From the NCBI GenBank assembly GCA_032358165.1, contig JAALGY010000028.1:620001-684000 (forward strand): 64,000 bases of DNA, given 5' to 3'. Origin of the DNA: Diplosphaera chodatii. Lineage: Eukaryota > Chlorophyta > Trebouxiophyceae > Prasiolales > Stichococcaceae. This document shows, in pieces, positions 1 through 10,889 of this stretch. Position numbers and translations under genes: made by a program. Position 1 is the first letter of the stretch. Every line of letters starts with the position of its first letter. The notes beneath the pieces are model-generated. The model saw only the letters and a list, made by a program, of their open reading frames with translations. It searched no databases and was not told the origin of the DNA.

Positions 1-477
1 CGCCGGCGGCTGCAGGCCGGCGCTCAGGGCCGCCAGGGTCGACATTGCCATCGCATACGGCGAGCTGTTGGGAACAAACGTGGCTGCCCTCCTGCCGCTG
101 CCGTTTGAGGCGGTGATGCCTGTTGCTGCAGCTGGTGAGCCCCTGAAGCGCTGGTATGAGGGCACCCAGTCATCCTCCAGTGGCAGGGCGGTGTGAGTGC
201 TGCCGCTGTCCTCGCTGGCTGGGGTGTCGGGCTGGAAGCGGGCCTTAAGCGATGCCAGTGAGCTGCGGCCGCCGATCGAGAGCGCCTCGCGGCTCCAGAT
301 CGTCGAAGTCGCAAGTGAATTTGGCGGTGCTGACGGCGGTATTTTCGGCGGAGTGAGCTGCCGCACTGGGGGCCAAACATCGGCCGCTGCGCGCTCACGT
401 GGGGGCCGTGCCGGGCCGCTGGTTGACTTGCTGCCTTTGGTCAGCCACCGTTTAGTCTTGACAGATGCATTATCCAT
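1..477 (-). CDS. Unrecognised protein, N-terminal part, runs off the window start
   Basis: Read on the minus strand, an ATG at 477-475 opens a frame without stops for 159 codons to base 1. The protein begins MDNASVKTKRWLTKG and continues with Pro/Ser/Ala-rich sequence, including SREALSIGGRSSLASLKARF and a short acidic stretch LPLEDDWVPSY. Composition and lack of stops support coding. I recognise no domain, and much of it looks disordered. The frame stays open upstream to a TGA near 676, so base 477 may be the true start or an internal Met of an exon that begins further up. It could belong to a separate gene, or to a very long HFM1 tail, since HFM1 lies just upstream on the same strand. Function unknown. 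Confidence 0.55.
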   Translation of the reverse strand, partial: MDNASVKTKRWLTKGSKSTSGPARPPRERAAADVWPPVRQLTPPKIPPSAPPNSLATSTIWSREALSIGGRSSLASLKARFQPDTPASEDSGSTHTALPLEDDWVPSYQRFRGSPAAATGITASNGSGRRAATFVPNSSPYAMAMSTLAALSAGLQPPA

Positions 478-837
478 TGCGACTGTTGAGATCCGGTGAT
501 CTACGGCGACTACTGTTGGCGACTTGACGTGCAGTGCAAACCATGCAAGCCGTGCGGTCCAGTAGGTGCAACCGATTGTCGGAAGTCCGAGACCGCAGGC
601 AGCGGACCGTCCGAGGCAATGTTTCTTAACTTTGGACCCTCCGATGGTGTTCGCACTGACATAGCTTCGTTGTCATGTATCTGCTGTGTGCCCATGCATC
701 TTCACGTGCTGGCCGCAGCGTTGACTCACAGGAGGACAGCAGCAGCTAGCCTCGCCGCCATTTACAATGATGTTGATCATGACGGTATGCATCCTCCGTG
801 GTGTGCGCATGTGCGCAGTCTGCAGTCGTCAGCATCG

Positions 838-1302
838 TCACAGAAAGGAGAATATCGACTGGCACTGCTGCACTGTTCTGCCTGCTGCGTCCTCTGCTGG
901 TGCTGCAACGACTGCAGGTGCGCCAGTTGCCTGCCCATTGTCACCAGCACTGCTGCTGCTGATGCCGCCAACGCCTTCTGCTGCAGATGCTGATGCAGCG
1001 ACAAGAGCAGCACTTGCTTCTGAGTCGCAGATCTCACCCTGCATCTCCTTGCCCATGGCCGTAGAGTGCAGGACAGGGCGGTTGCTGGCATCTGCAAATG
1101 CTGGCCAGTTGCTGGCAGAAGCATGCGTGGCATGGCCCTCCTGCTGCTGAGACTCCGGCAGCTGGCTCTGGTCTCCTGCCAAGATGTGGGCATCGTGGAT
1201 GGTGGCAACATCACAGGCCTGTCCAGATGCAGTGCCCTCTGCTGACGCTGTTGCGGCAGCTGTCATGGCCCGCAGTGGTTGCAGCCCCACCAGTGGTCGC
1301 AT
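838..1302 (-). CDS. Possible exon, Ala/Ser/Glu-rich
   Basis: A minus-strand frame of 154 codons is open here and reads as a plausible disordered coding segment (for example GDQSQLPESQQQEGHATH, then Ala/Ser-rich sequence to AEDAAGRTVQQCQ). It lies between the modelled HFM1 stop at 1372 and the unrecognised gene starting at 477, both on the same strand. It may be an exon of either one, or a chance open frame in GC-rich DNA. I could not connect it through a confident splice junction in phase. No domain is visible. The rest of 478-1371 shows nothing else I can support. Confidence 0.25.
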   Translation of the reverse strand: MRPLVGLQPLRAMTAAATASAEGTASGQACDVATIHDAHILAGDQSQLPESQQQEGHATHASASNWPAFADASNRPVLHSTAMGKEMQGEICDSEASAALVAASASAAEGVGGISSSSAGDNGQATGAPAVVAAPAEDAAGRTVQQCQSIFSFL

Positions 1303-1371
1303 CTCACCACTGCTGATGTCACAATGCCAACTGTTGCTGCTGCGGCGCCTGCCGACCTGGCCGCTGCGCTG

Positions 1372-4300
1372 CTAAGGCAGGTCGCCGGCACTGTGAGAGC
1401 GGGCGCCGCCTGCTGTAGGTGGCTGCCATTGCTCTGCCGATGAAGGTTCCTGCAGGATTCACAGCAGGTTGTCAACTTGATGGCTCACCGAACATCAGTT
1501 TGCTTGGTCACTGATGACGATAGCATACGTTCAAGTTGCTCTGTTCAGACCTTACCGGCGTGCACACTGCTCGCGATGCAACAGTACGGTCTGCCATGAT
1601 GTCGAGGTCACGGTTGGAGGGCGCCGGCGTCGACAGTGTCATGCCGGACGCTGCAGTGTGCAGCCCTGCACATGTATCTTCCTCTGTGGAGGCAGAATAC
1701 TGCTGGCAGTCCAGCTGGTTGTGCAACATTACTATAGCACACCAGAGCACAGGTTACTCTAAGCTCTGATGGTTGTGGCAACAATGGCATCGTACACATG
1801 CACGATGCTCACCCGATAGCTTTGCAGCCTTGTGGCGGACGAGGTCCAGGTTGCTGACGGCCTTGCAGGCGTGCTGGCGCTGTCCTGAAGTCGGCAACAG
1901 TGGCCGGGCGCCTGATGAGAGGCGTCGCGGAGTGCGGGGTTGTATGGTGCCCACCTGCCTCGGGTGGCTACCGCCTGTAGCATGGAACCTGGGCCATTTT
2001 ACTTGATCATCTAGAGTTTCCTGCAAGCATTTTCAATGTGCTGGCAAGGGTACATCCAACCTGCAGGACGTCCAAACAGCAGCACCTGTAGGTGTGCGCC
2101 GCTGCTTGCTGGCGTCAAAGGCAAAGCGCTGCAGGTCGGCAATGCTGCGGCCGCCGGCTGTCTGCTCTGGCGGCGATCGCTGCTGTCGTGCAGGTGATGG
2201 TGTTGACAGCAGCAGCCTTGACGCCTTGGCGGGCGTGGCGAGCTGCGGCTGCTGCTGCAGCCGCTTGGAAGATGTCATGTCCATCTGTCGCTGCTGCAGC
2301 CGCTGGCGGAGGGGCAGCAGCTCCTCATCCAGCTGCTGCTGCTGCAACGGCAGCCCTTGTTGAGTCTGCCGATGCGTGATGTCTTTATCCTGACTAGCAG
2401 CCAGCTCCCTCTGTCGCTTTGTCAGGCGCTGCTGGAGTGGCTGTATGTCTTCAGATATGTTGAGCGGCAGGTTGGAGGCTGCATCCATGTCAGCATGCTG
2501 CTCCTGCTGTGTGTCAGGGCTGGCGGGCGGTGAGTCCAAAGGAGAAGGTATAGTGCCATCCTCTGCACCAGCCTGTCCCTCTGCAGTACTGGCGGTCGGC
2601 TGCGGCTGCTGTTCTGCTGGTTGCTCAGGCTCTTTTCGCTTGAAGATGGCACTCCAGTTCCAGCCCTGCACATTTTGACACCGATGTCGACTCTGGCTGG
2701 ATGCACAGGCACTGACTCTTGCCATGAGAAAGCACCTTCCAGTGACAGACCTGTTCGCGAGATGCAGGCGGCTGGGATGGCTGATGTGGAGGCTCAAAGC
2801 GGCCAGCCTGCCCACTGTTGTTCATTGCAGGCATGTGCGTGTCCAGGCAGCTTGCCAGCTCTGCACTGCTGAACAGGAATCCCGGCTGCCCATTTCCTGC
2901 TGACTGCGGCGCCGCCTGCCACCCGGCTGCACAGCTGTTATTGCCTGAGGGTGGCTCTTCCGCAGGCGCAGACCTGGCAGTCCGGGAAGCAGCTGCTGCC
3001 GGCTTGGTGGCAGCACTTCCAGGCGCAGCCACTGCAGCTGTGCCAGGCTGCCTAGAGCAGCGCCTGCTGGCAGCGGGGCCAGCAGCGGTTCTGGCACGTT
3101 CAGGCTCGGTGACTGATGCATCTGCAGGTGCCGCAGATGCAGCCTCTGGCAGACTGCCCGCATCAAGCGCTGGGCGGCTCTCCCGATCTTCAGCAGGCTC
3201 ACCGCTTTCCGCGGTGGCATGCGCATCTGCAGCCTACAGCATTGCACCAGCTGCGGAGTTAGCTTACCAGGATAGGTGCACGGGGTTCATGCTTGCCACC
3301 CCTGACGTGCAGCCCTATCCTCGACACAACCAGCACCTCGGCTGCCGGCGCCTGCGGATCTGGCTCGACGCCCAGCTTGGCGCCGCGTGCAACCTGCTGG
3401 CTGATAGTTGTGTCCAGCCCCACCCATTTGTCATTGATCACAGACGCCACGACATCCAGCGGCGACCCGTCTGCAGAAGGCGTTGGTCAGATGTCAAGGG
3501 ACATAAACCACATGCCTTGCAAAGTTAACATTGACATGCCGATATGCATGTCAGCACACAGAGATGCAGCATGAGCGAACAGGCGCACTGGGTGGCTTGG
3601 CCCGGAAGCTGGTGGTGTATGGAGATCGGAAGCTGTGCAAGGCAAGGTGCTCGTGCACGAGTAGCTCATCGTTGTGCAGACTGCAGCAGCAGCATTGCAC
3701 TCGGTCAAGCACAGTCATTGCTGAGGGCACATCAACTGCCATGTAGACGACGCTGCAGCATCAGTCACGATCCAGTATCAGCACCTTGCGTGCATCACAT
3801 GCGCACCTGCCAGCAAGGATGGTGGCATAGCCAGGGATTCGCTGTTTGTCTGACTCTTGACGGGTCACTGTCAGGCGAAACTCGAGACAGCCGCCGCTGA
3901 GCCACCCTGCAACGATTGACACTCAGGGTAATCATGGTCCACTGGTCGATTACCTTGCCCCTGGCGCAGTCTGCTCTTCAAATGCGCAGCAATCGCCATG
4001 GTCCACTTGCATCTACAGTGCAAGCAGGCGTACTCGTTGGCATCAGCTCCAGAGCAATGTCTGCCGGCAGCTTGCTCTGCAGTTCTTTCCTGACCTGGTT
4101 GCCTGCATGATCAGACCCACGCATTCGAGTGATGCCAATTGCATCAACATTACAGAATGTGATATGAATGCTGCAGGAAAATGCCATATGAGCACCGAAG
4201 GGGTAGTTGCGCTGGGTAATGGTCTCGATGCGCCGTGGGTCCAGCTCTGCAAGCTGGCGCAGCGTGCCCACGCCCGCCGCCCTGAGCCGCTGCGCCAGCA

Positions 4301-7300
4301 GCCGGCCGATGCCCGGCAGCTGTCTTGCCTGCACTCGAGGACCGTGGCATGTCCCAGCAGCACATTCAAGTCATTGGGCAAGCAGCAATATGCTCGTGCG
4401 ATCCGGCTGCGATGACCCAGGCCTGGTCACATTCTGCATGGGAGCGGTAGAGTCACATGGCTGACGCGGCATGAACCTGATAGCAGGCACGTGGCACCTG
4501 ACACTTGCTGTTGTCCCACAGCCTGCGCTCTAGACTTTTCTGCAGCAGCAGCGCATTGGCCGTGGCGGACAGATGCCGGCCGTGCGCAAACAACCTGCAG
4601 GATGAAGTGCCTCAACAGCGTTTTGCAGTGTGCTGCTGAAAGATTGGCGGGCTCCGTTGATGCATGTGTGCTTTGAGGTGAAATGACATCTTACTTGGCC
4701 ATGCACGCCGCGACACGCTTGCCAACTGACAGGATCTGCTCAGTCTCGTTGCGCATGCTGAAGTCCAGCAGCCCCTCCTGAGGGTTGTCATTGAGCGCCT
4801 CGTTGACCTATAGCACCATATCAACAGAAGGATCTGTGCGGTGACGCTGTTGCAGTGCGTTCGTTGCATAACCTCGTCGAGCAAGAGATAGCTGTAAGCA
4901 GGCACAACGCCAGTAACGAATGTAGTGACCACTGACCAGAATGACGATCTTCTCGGCTGCACTGCTGACACGCTCCTTGGCCTTGCTTGGCTTGCTGGCG
5001 TCTGGAATCCAGAACCGCACTGCATGATCGCCCTATGATGTATACACTATAGACTCAGTGCACATGCACACAGACACTGCAGGCATACAGACGAGCATCA
5101 ACATTGCACTGCTGCATTGGCCAGGGACCTTGGCTGTGTTGATGGCGTTCAGCGGCTTCTTCTCGCCCCGTCTGCATAGCAAGCATGCATCCTAGGTCAT
5201 GTCAACAAGGACACGAGGTCTGCCTGTCAGCAGCACCAGCACAGTGTCAGCAAGCCATGTGTCCTGCATACCTGATGTGGATGTGGGCCAGCTCAGCACT
5301 GCGGGCCAGCAGCGCCAGCAGCGAAGGGATGTTGGCGTGTGAAGGAATGCGGCTCAGCTGCACCATGGTGGCAAACTGGATGCAGTGATGCGCCATGATG
5401 GCGCCCGGTGGCTGCGGCTCCAGCGCCAAACCATCCTCTGCCAGTGACACCTGCAAGTCAAGCACCCACCACAGTGGAGATGGAATGATAATGTAGCCCT
5501 AGCAACAGTGATGGCAATAAGGGTCGTCCCAATGCTGGGTGGACTTGTCATACCAGGCCATGCTCCGCCAGCTGTTTGAGGGCAGTGTTGATGAACTTGT
5601 CTCGGATGGCACCCTTGACCGCCGCAGGGTCCGATGTGTGCAGCTGCAGGCCATAATATCCCGGATTGCGGGTCATCTGCAATGAACACAGGACGATCTA
5701 TGTAGCTATGCCACACAGATGCAATGCCTACTTCACTAAAGCTGTAAGAACATACATATCCTCTGACTGTTCATCTGCAGGACGCCAGCATAGCTGCATG
5801 TTTGTTCGTTCTGACCGTACCCGCACGAACAAGAAGGTGGTTTCGATCCAGGCCACTGCCTGGCTGACGTCACGGATGGTGCCCAGTGTCAGCTCGGCAT
5901 TGAGATGCTCGACCAGCGCATCCTGTGTTCATGCAGGCAGACGCTGGCATGTGTGTGTTGGCAGGTGGAAGTGATGTTGACTGCATGACAAGCAGCAGCT
6001 AGGTCTCGACCTTCAGCTGGCTCTCCACCGTCTCTGCACCGGCGGACAGCGCCTCATACCGGTGCACATTCTGCAGATTCATACAACACGTCAGGACCGC
6101 AGTAAATGCACAGATGATATCTACTTTGTGTGGCACAGTAGGTTGGTGCTTGCGCTGCCAGTAGTTCACCTTCCGATCAGTCATGATGACAGCGACGCCT
6201 TCGGTGTCAAATTGTGGCCGGCCAGCCCTGGAACCAGCAATGTTTTTGGCTTGTAGGCCCTGTCCCTCGCACATCCTTGCGCAAATGGAGTGCGCTGCAC
6301 TGATTTGCATTATGCGGGCAGCACCACACAGACGGCACCTGCCAAGCATCTGCAGGCAGCTGGCACGATCGTACTCCTCATATCCAGAGGCGCCGCCCCC
6401 ACCCCCGTTCTGTGTCCAGCGCCGGGTGCTCTTGACGACCACCAGGTGCGCAGGCAGGTTCACGCCCAGCGCCAGAGTCGTTGTGGTGCACAGCACCTGC
6501 GGCCAACGGTAATTTACACTGCTCTAGCGCATAGCCCTCGTGCATATGCAAGTGGTCGAGTGTCGAATGTCCAACACCTTGTTCAACGGCTGCTGGCACA
6601 CACACTGACGAGCTTCATACTATCTCGATGCACGTATCTGCAAGCCTGTAGCAGGCACACTGCGAAGTGTCTGCATGAACAATGACTGAGCACCGGCAGA
6701 TCGCCATGCAAGAACAGCTGCTCCACTGCGAAGCGGTCGGCGGCCGATAGTGAGGCGTTGTGAAAGGCAACGCCAGAAGGCAGCACTGTCTTCAGCCCCT
6801 TGTCCTCGACGCGACCTGCCACCTCCTGCAACATGAGTGGACCTTGAATGGTCCTGAGATAGAACGGCAACTACATCCACCTGCCTCCACCTGCCAGTAT
6901 ATCTGCCATTGCCTGTATTGCTCCGCTATGAGTTCGGCTTTGTCACTGCATATCATGTTGCAGACTCTACTTCAGGTCCCGTATACAGCCAACAACAGGC
7001 CTGCAGCCGCTGGTGCTGGGTTGGGCTGTGTACGAACGCAGATGGCGCCCCGCCGCTGGCGTGCTGCTGCCCATCCTTCTGCAGGTGATTAGCTGTTTCG
7101 CAGGTGCCCTTGCGGGAGCTGCACTTGCATAAAGTCAACCATCATGCACAAACCATGAATACGCTAGCAGACATGCTGCAGCAAACACAGCATGCTTTCA
7201 GTGATGAGCAGATAGATGCGTGCACCTGCAGAAGACAAGTGTCGGCTTTCCTGCACCAACAGCTGTCATGGTCAGCGTCTCTCTGTGACCATGACTGCTT

Positions 7301-9158
7301 CCGCAACATGCAAAGACACACATGTCCTCACCTTTGCTGAACTCTGCAATGATGCCGAAAAGGTGGTCATTGAGGCGGCGCTCAAACAGGAAGTCCGTCT
7401 ACACATGGCAAGCAAGAGCATAAGGTTGCAGGTGGACACGGTGTGCGTGCATTTGTCTGCTTGCTAGAAGTAGCTACAGCAGAAGCAAGCGTGAGCACTG
7501 CGTATCATGCGCCTGCATGACGCACACTCCCCACCTTGGTCATGTTGTAGCCACGAACGTGAGTAGACAGCCGCACAGGCCTGTAGTCCTCACCAAAGAC
7601 ATGCAGACCAAATGTCGGATCTACGCTCAACCACTCAGCAATGTCGCTCGCATTTGGGATGGTGGCAGATACTGCCACAAAGCGCGCTCTGGCGATAGGG
7701 AACTGCAGGGGCGTGCAAATCAGTTTGTCACAAGCTAGACACAATGGTAAGCATCGATCTGGGCGCAGTAGCTCAGTGCTGCATTTGCAGCATGAAGGCA
7801 CTTGACACGGACTGTCTTTTAGGCATTCGTACACCAACTGCCATGTACCTCCTTCATCTCTGGCAGCTGGCTGACCATGCGGATGCGACTGATGCAGCCT
7901 GCCTCTAGCGCTGCACCGCGGGACTCGTTCAGCAAGTGCACTTCGTCGATCAGCACCAGCGCGATCTGCAGGTGCAGTACAAGCAACTTGGATGGAAATG
8001 ACGAGAAACGGCTCAGTTGGAATTTTTGCAAAGGCTCCGGAGTCTCGACAGGACATATGCACACTCACTTCACTGAAGAAAGCCATGCCTCCTTGCTCCT
8101 TCCTCTTACGCGTCAATGTGTCTAAGGGGCACAACAATTGTGATTGCATGTTTGGCAGTATTCAGAATCATGGACATCTGCAAAGAACCTTGCAGGGCTG
8201 ACACAAGTGAGCAACGGATGGGCAGTAGCAGCTATGCATTGTCACAGCTGCTGACCAAACTTCTCAGGTGTTGTGCAGATGATGTCTGCACTGTTAAGCT
8301 CTGCTGCATCGGAGACAGCGTCGGTGTCGCCAGTCAGCTCCCGGCAGGTGACGCCCAGCACAGCTGAGAACCGCTTGTTCCAGTCGGCAACTTTCTCCTG
8401 CATGGTTGCGTGTGGCATCCGTCATGATCAATATGTGCACTACTACAGTAGCAACGTGAGGCCGGCTGTGATTGCAGACCTTGTACCCAGGGCTGCACGC
8501 AATATCTGTCACCTGGACCAAAGCCTTTGATGGCGCAAGGTACACAGCCTTCACGGTCCCAGGCTGCAGTTGAAAGGTACCCTGAGGGCTGATGTACCTG
8601 CAGCTCACCAGTGACTTCCCTCTTCGGCGGCAACAACCAAACAACAGCCGTGCATGGCAACGGCGGCCTTGCATGCTGTGGCAACGACAAACCTCCGCAG
8701 CATGTGCAATATTGCAAGCTCAAGGACGCCTGCATGCATGCCACGGTGGATGTGAGACACGTACTGCATAGCTCATGCAGACAAGCAGCAAGTTCTGATC
8801 AATTGGCATGCTTGCTTGCCTGTCTTGCCAGCGCCTGTTGGTGCCGCCACCACCATGTTAGAAGCTGTGTGAAATGCGGTGTTGAATGTCGTGCTCTGCA
8901 CAGGATTGAAGTACCTGCATTGCAATCAGCATCGCCTCAGCTGCTGGGCTGGTGTTAGAGGGATGCAAGAGAAGCAGTCTGCATGCAGCTAGCTGCACTA
9001 CTGTGAGTGGCAGCATGCATGCATGCAACCGTGGGAGTGTACATGTGGCACCTGAACGAGCCTGCATACACTGGCTGGAACGCAGGCGGCAAGTCGTCGC
9101 GCACGGACTTGATGCGATCATCAGGCTCCATGATGAACGCAGGGGTAGTGTCCGCCAA
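1372..9158 (-). CDS. HFM1: HFM1/MER3-type meiotic DNA helicase (Ski2-like, Sec63 domain)
   Basis: Multi-exon gene starting at ATG 9158 (MADTTPAFIMEPDDRIK). Helicase motifs appear in order: Q-like region YFNPVQSTTFNTAF and Walker A APTGAGKT (exon 8914-8820); LAPSKALVQ (near 8530); DEVH box LIDEVHLLNESRG (near 7950); SATIPNASDIAEWL (near 7660); LALGVNLPAHLVVVKS (near 6460); and LGR|AGRPQFD joined across an intron (near 6365/6249). The winged-helix and Sec63 parts follow (VEHLNAELTLGTIRDV near 5900; NPGYYGLQLHTSDP near 5660). A helix-hairpin-helix segment LPGIGRLLAQRLRAAGVGTL is near 4320, then a Sec63 beta domain to about 3290 and a disordered tail. In plants and fungi this family unwinds recombination intermediates to promote interfering crossovers. 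The 3' end is uncertain. A stop exists at 2033, but an in-phase donor after 2086 links to exons 1974-1813, 1665-1556 and 1449-1372. Identity is very secure; the tail is only moderately so. Confidence 0.9.
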
Positions 9159-9468
9159 ACAATTATCGTGGAAACGTCAGCGAGGGCAGTGGTTTGCCCG
9201 TGGTCTCACACGGCAGGCTGTGCCCATTGTGAACATACAGTCAGTTATATTTCCTGCATGAACCGCAGCTGTGCACGGCAAGCAAGCAATGCTTACACGT
9301 CTGCAAGCCTGCTGTCGACTCTGTTGTCCTTTCGGCTGTTACCGAGAGTAGTAAAGGGGCTACCTTTCGGTCCCGCTTCTTATCGAGCTCGCATGAGTCT
9401 TGGTCTGCACAAGCATGCATCTTGCGCATGTGCAGCAGCACAAATCATGCGTGACACCTTCCAACAGC
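9159..9468. promoter_or_regulatory. Compact divergent promoter region, HFM1 / PPT1
   Basis: Only about 310 bases separate the HFM1 ATG (minus strand) from the favoured thioesterase ATG at 9469 (plus strand), so both 5' UTRs and any shared promoter must fit here. The plus-strand frame is open upstream to an ATG at 9400, but that added N-terminus (MVCTSMHLAHVQQ...) looks non-coding, so 9469 was preferred. I see no clear TATA box or named motif. Confidence 0.45.
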
Positions 9469-10518
9469 ATGACTGACGCAACAACGCGGCTTTTGCCGGG
9501 CAGCAGCCGGCACAGGCGGTGGGAATGGAGAGCAGTTGCTGTCGTAGTCATTGTTGCGCTGTGTGCTTTCGCTGCCACGTCTCGCATCAGAATCAGAGCG
9601 CATGTGCCGCACAGCAGGCATCACAGGCCAGCACAGCGCAATGACAGCTCGCTGCCGGTCGTACTCTGGCACGGTCTGGGCGATTCATGCTGCGCATCCC
9701 ACTCCATCGGCTATATTGCCAACCTCATTTCGGACAGCTTGGGCGTGTACGTGCACAGCATTGCGACAGGCGAGGGCACCATGGCAGACATTTCCAGCAC
9801 GTTCTTCGGCAATGTAAACGAACAGGTGGCGAAGGTGTGCGAGGAGCTTGCAAGCATGCCGGAGCTGGAGGGTGGCTTCAACGCCATCGGCTTTTCGCAA
9901 GGCGGGCAGTTCATGCGGGCGGTGGTGGAGCGGTGTCAGGGCACCGAGGCAAACGGGCGCCCGCGCATGCACACGCTCGTCACCATGGGCGGACAGCATC
10001 AGGGCATCTACAATGTGCCGAACTGCCAGTCCGACGAGGACGACCCCAGCGACAAGCCGACGGCCATGTGCCTGACCATCCAGCACCTGGTGGCCGCAGG
10101 CGCCTACCTGCCGTTCATCAGGGACCAGCTCATACAGGCGCAGTACTTCAAGGACCCATTCCGGATGCCCGAGTACCTTGCGGGCAACATCTTCCTGCCA
10201 GACGTCAACAATGAGCGGGCGGTGAAGAACGCCACATATGCGGATAACCTGGCATCCTTGGAGCGCCTGGTCCTGTACCGCTTTGAGAAGGAGTACACGG
10301 TCGTCCCACGTGGCAGCGAGTGGTTCGACTTCTTCGATGGCACACGGCTGGTCAACATGTCCGATACAGACCTTTACAAGGAGGACTGGATCGGTCTGCG
10401 GCGGCTAGACGAGACCGGTCGTGTGGTTCGAGGCCAGGTGGATGACTCCCTGCACATGCAGTTCACGGACCAGTGGTTTACAGACAATGTCATCGACAGG
10501 TACCTGCGGGGCCGCTGA
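9469..10518 (+). CDS. PPT1: Palmitoyl-protein thioesterase (PPT1-like), intronless
   Basis: A single open frame of 349 codons from ATG 9469 (MTDATTRLLPGSS) to TGA 10518. A hydrophobic segment (WEWRAVAVVVIVALCAFAA) near residues 24-44 would act as signal peptide or signal anchor. The alpha/beta-hydrolase fold follows: LPVVLWHGLGDSCC (oxyanion region), nucleophile elbow GFSQGGQFMRAVVERC with the catalytic Ser, TMGGQHQGIYNVPNC, and a C-terminal DSLHMQFTDQWF carrying the likely catalytic His. The family removes S-palmitoyl groups from proteins in lysosomes or the vacuole. It is modestly longer than animal PPT1 (about 306 residues), mostly at the N-terminus. It is the only confidently intronless gene in the window. 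It converges on CRY-DASH 1. Confidence 0.93.
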   Translation: MTDATTRLLPGSSRHRRWEWRAVAVVVIVALCAFAATSRIRIRAHVPHSRHHRPAQRNDSSLPVVLWHGLGDSCCASHSIGYIANLISDSLGVYVHSIATGEGTMADISSTFFGNVNEQVAKVCEELASMPELEGGFNAIGFSQGGQFMRAVVERCQGTEANGRPRMHTLVTMGGQHQGIYNVPNCQSDEDDPSDKPTAMCLTIQHLVAAGAYLPFIRDQLIQAQYFKDPFRMPEYLAGNIFLPDVNNERAVKNATYADNLASLERLVLYRFEKEYTVVPRGSEWFDFFDGTRLVNMSDTDLYKEDWIGLRRLDETGRVVRGQVDDSLHMQFTDQWFTDNVIDRYLRGR

Positions 10519-10889
10519 GCCCGATGCTTCCAACACGTGTATAGTGGGTGTTCATCAGGATGTTTGTCTGTAGCTGCTATTATCACGACTGTGTTTCGTG
10601 CCCGTACTTGCTGTGTCAGTTCGGGGGTTTCTTATATCATTGCACATTCCGCTGTCGGATTTCAACAGTGCAAGCCAATTGTAAGTCGTTCGCTGTAGTG
10701 ACTTCACTTCATTCCCCCAAAGATGGGCAATGTGCGACTATGAAACCGCTTCCTTGCTGCTGCGACCATTCTCTAGGCATACTGATTCGCTTCGCGTCCG
10801 CCAGAATCATGGCATCACGCAGGTCCGCCTCAGGCTCACCACACGTGCAGCATATAGCTATTTGTCAGCTGCGCAGGCTCCCGTAGTCA
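10519..10889. other. Convergent 3' region between PPT1 and CRY-DASH 1
   Basis: These 371 bases separate two stop codons on opposite strands and must hold both 3' ends. A TGTAA element, the polyadenylation signal known from chlorophyte algae, occurs near 10679 on the plus strand at a plausible distance from the PPT1 stop. I see no gene here. Confidence 0.4.
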
